A model generated the notes under the pieces. That model was not told the origin of the DNA. It did no database searches and saw nothing but the letters and a program-made list of their open reading frames with translations. From positions 1-6,479 of the forward strand of contig CAVFVJ010000038.1 of the NCBI GenBank assembly GCA_963626085.1: a DNA stretch of 6,479 nucleotides, given 5' to 3'. Positions 6,440 through 6,479 of this stretch are shown piece after piece; the first letter of the stretch is position 1; the number at the start of each line of letters is the position of its first letter. The position numbers and the translations under genes were made by a program. This DNA comes from Colivivens sp963626085. GTDB taxonomy: Bacteria > Bacteroidota > Bacteroidia > Bacteroidales > Bacteroidaceae.

Positions 6440-6479
6440 GCGGTTGCAGCGGGTGTAGGGGGCGTGGTAGGTCACTTGC
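6386..6479 (-). CDS. C-terminal end of unrecognised upstream gene X (5' end missing)
   Basis: Thirty codons before stop TAA are visible, ending in IDDYRTAWAHFEEMFNK and preceded by a Tyr/His/Pro-rich stretch including TYHAPYTRCNR. This is too short to assign a family, and no catalytic motif can be seen. Two things support it as real coding sequence. The reading frame is open to the window edge. The same peptide end recurs with coding-like substitutions at 4726-4779. It ends 11 bases before the AlbA_2 start, so it is almost certainly in the same operon. By context it may be another defence component such as a methylase, nuclease or second helicase, but that is a guess. Confidence 0.72.
   Translation of the reverse strand, partial: QVTYHAPYTRCNRIDDYRTAWAHFEEMFNK

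Overview
The window reads as part of one operon on the minus strand, running from right to left. All credible genes point that way, and I see no tRNA, rRNA, CRISPR array, IS element or integrase. The protein families (YhcG-type PD-(D/E)XK nuclease, AlbA_2/Schlafen ATPase with a Gly/Ser linker, giant helicase), the AT-rich gaps and the lack of strong Shine-Dalgarno sites suggest a Bacteroidales-type genome (Bacteroides/Prevotella-like). That assignment is inference; nothing in the window is taxon-specific.

Layout in transcription order: (1) 6479-6386, the last 30 codons of an unrecognised upstream gene, here called X; (2) 6374-4794, a complete 526-aa protein with an AlbA_2 domain, a GHKL-like ATPase region, a repetitive Gly/Ser linker and a C-terminal winged helix; (3) an 80-bp gap holding an imperfect copy of the 3' end of X; (4) 4713-3673, a complete 346-aa YhcG/DUF1016-family protein with an intact PD-(D/E)XK core; (5) an 83-bp gap with a perfect 9-bp inverted repeat; (6) 3589 to beyond base 1, the first 1196 codons of a very large superfamily 2 helicase of the COG1205/DruE-like type, uninterrupted to the window edge.

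A giant helicase, a PD-(D/E)XK protein and an AlbA_2 ATPase together fit a prokaryotic defence locus (Druantia-, DISARM- or restriction-related). The helicase would be the core DNA-translocating component, with the nuclease and AlbA_2 protein as accessory or exchangeable parts. The system type cannot be fixed because the helicase C-terminus, any downstream partner and nearly all of X lie outside the window.

The most informative observation is a pair of 59-bp repeats (50/59 identical), at 6381-6439 and 4721-4779, flanking the AlbA_2 gene. The first is the true 3' end of X. The second is a degenerate copy lying just before the YhcG gene. This looks like the scar of a cassette gained or exchanged inside the operon. 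A second oddity is a 31-bp near-perfect palindrome and repeat cluster inside the YhcG coding sequence. No stretch over 300 bp lacks a gene.
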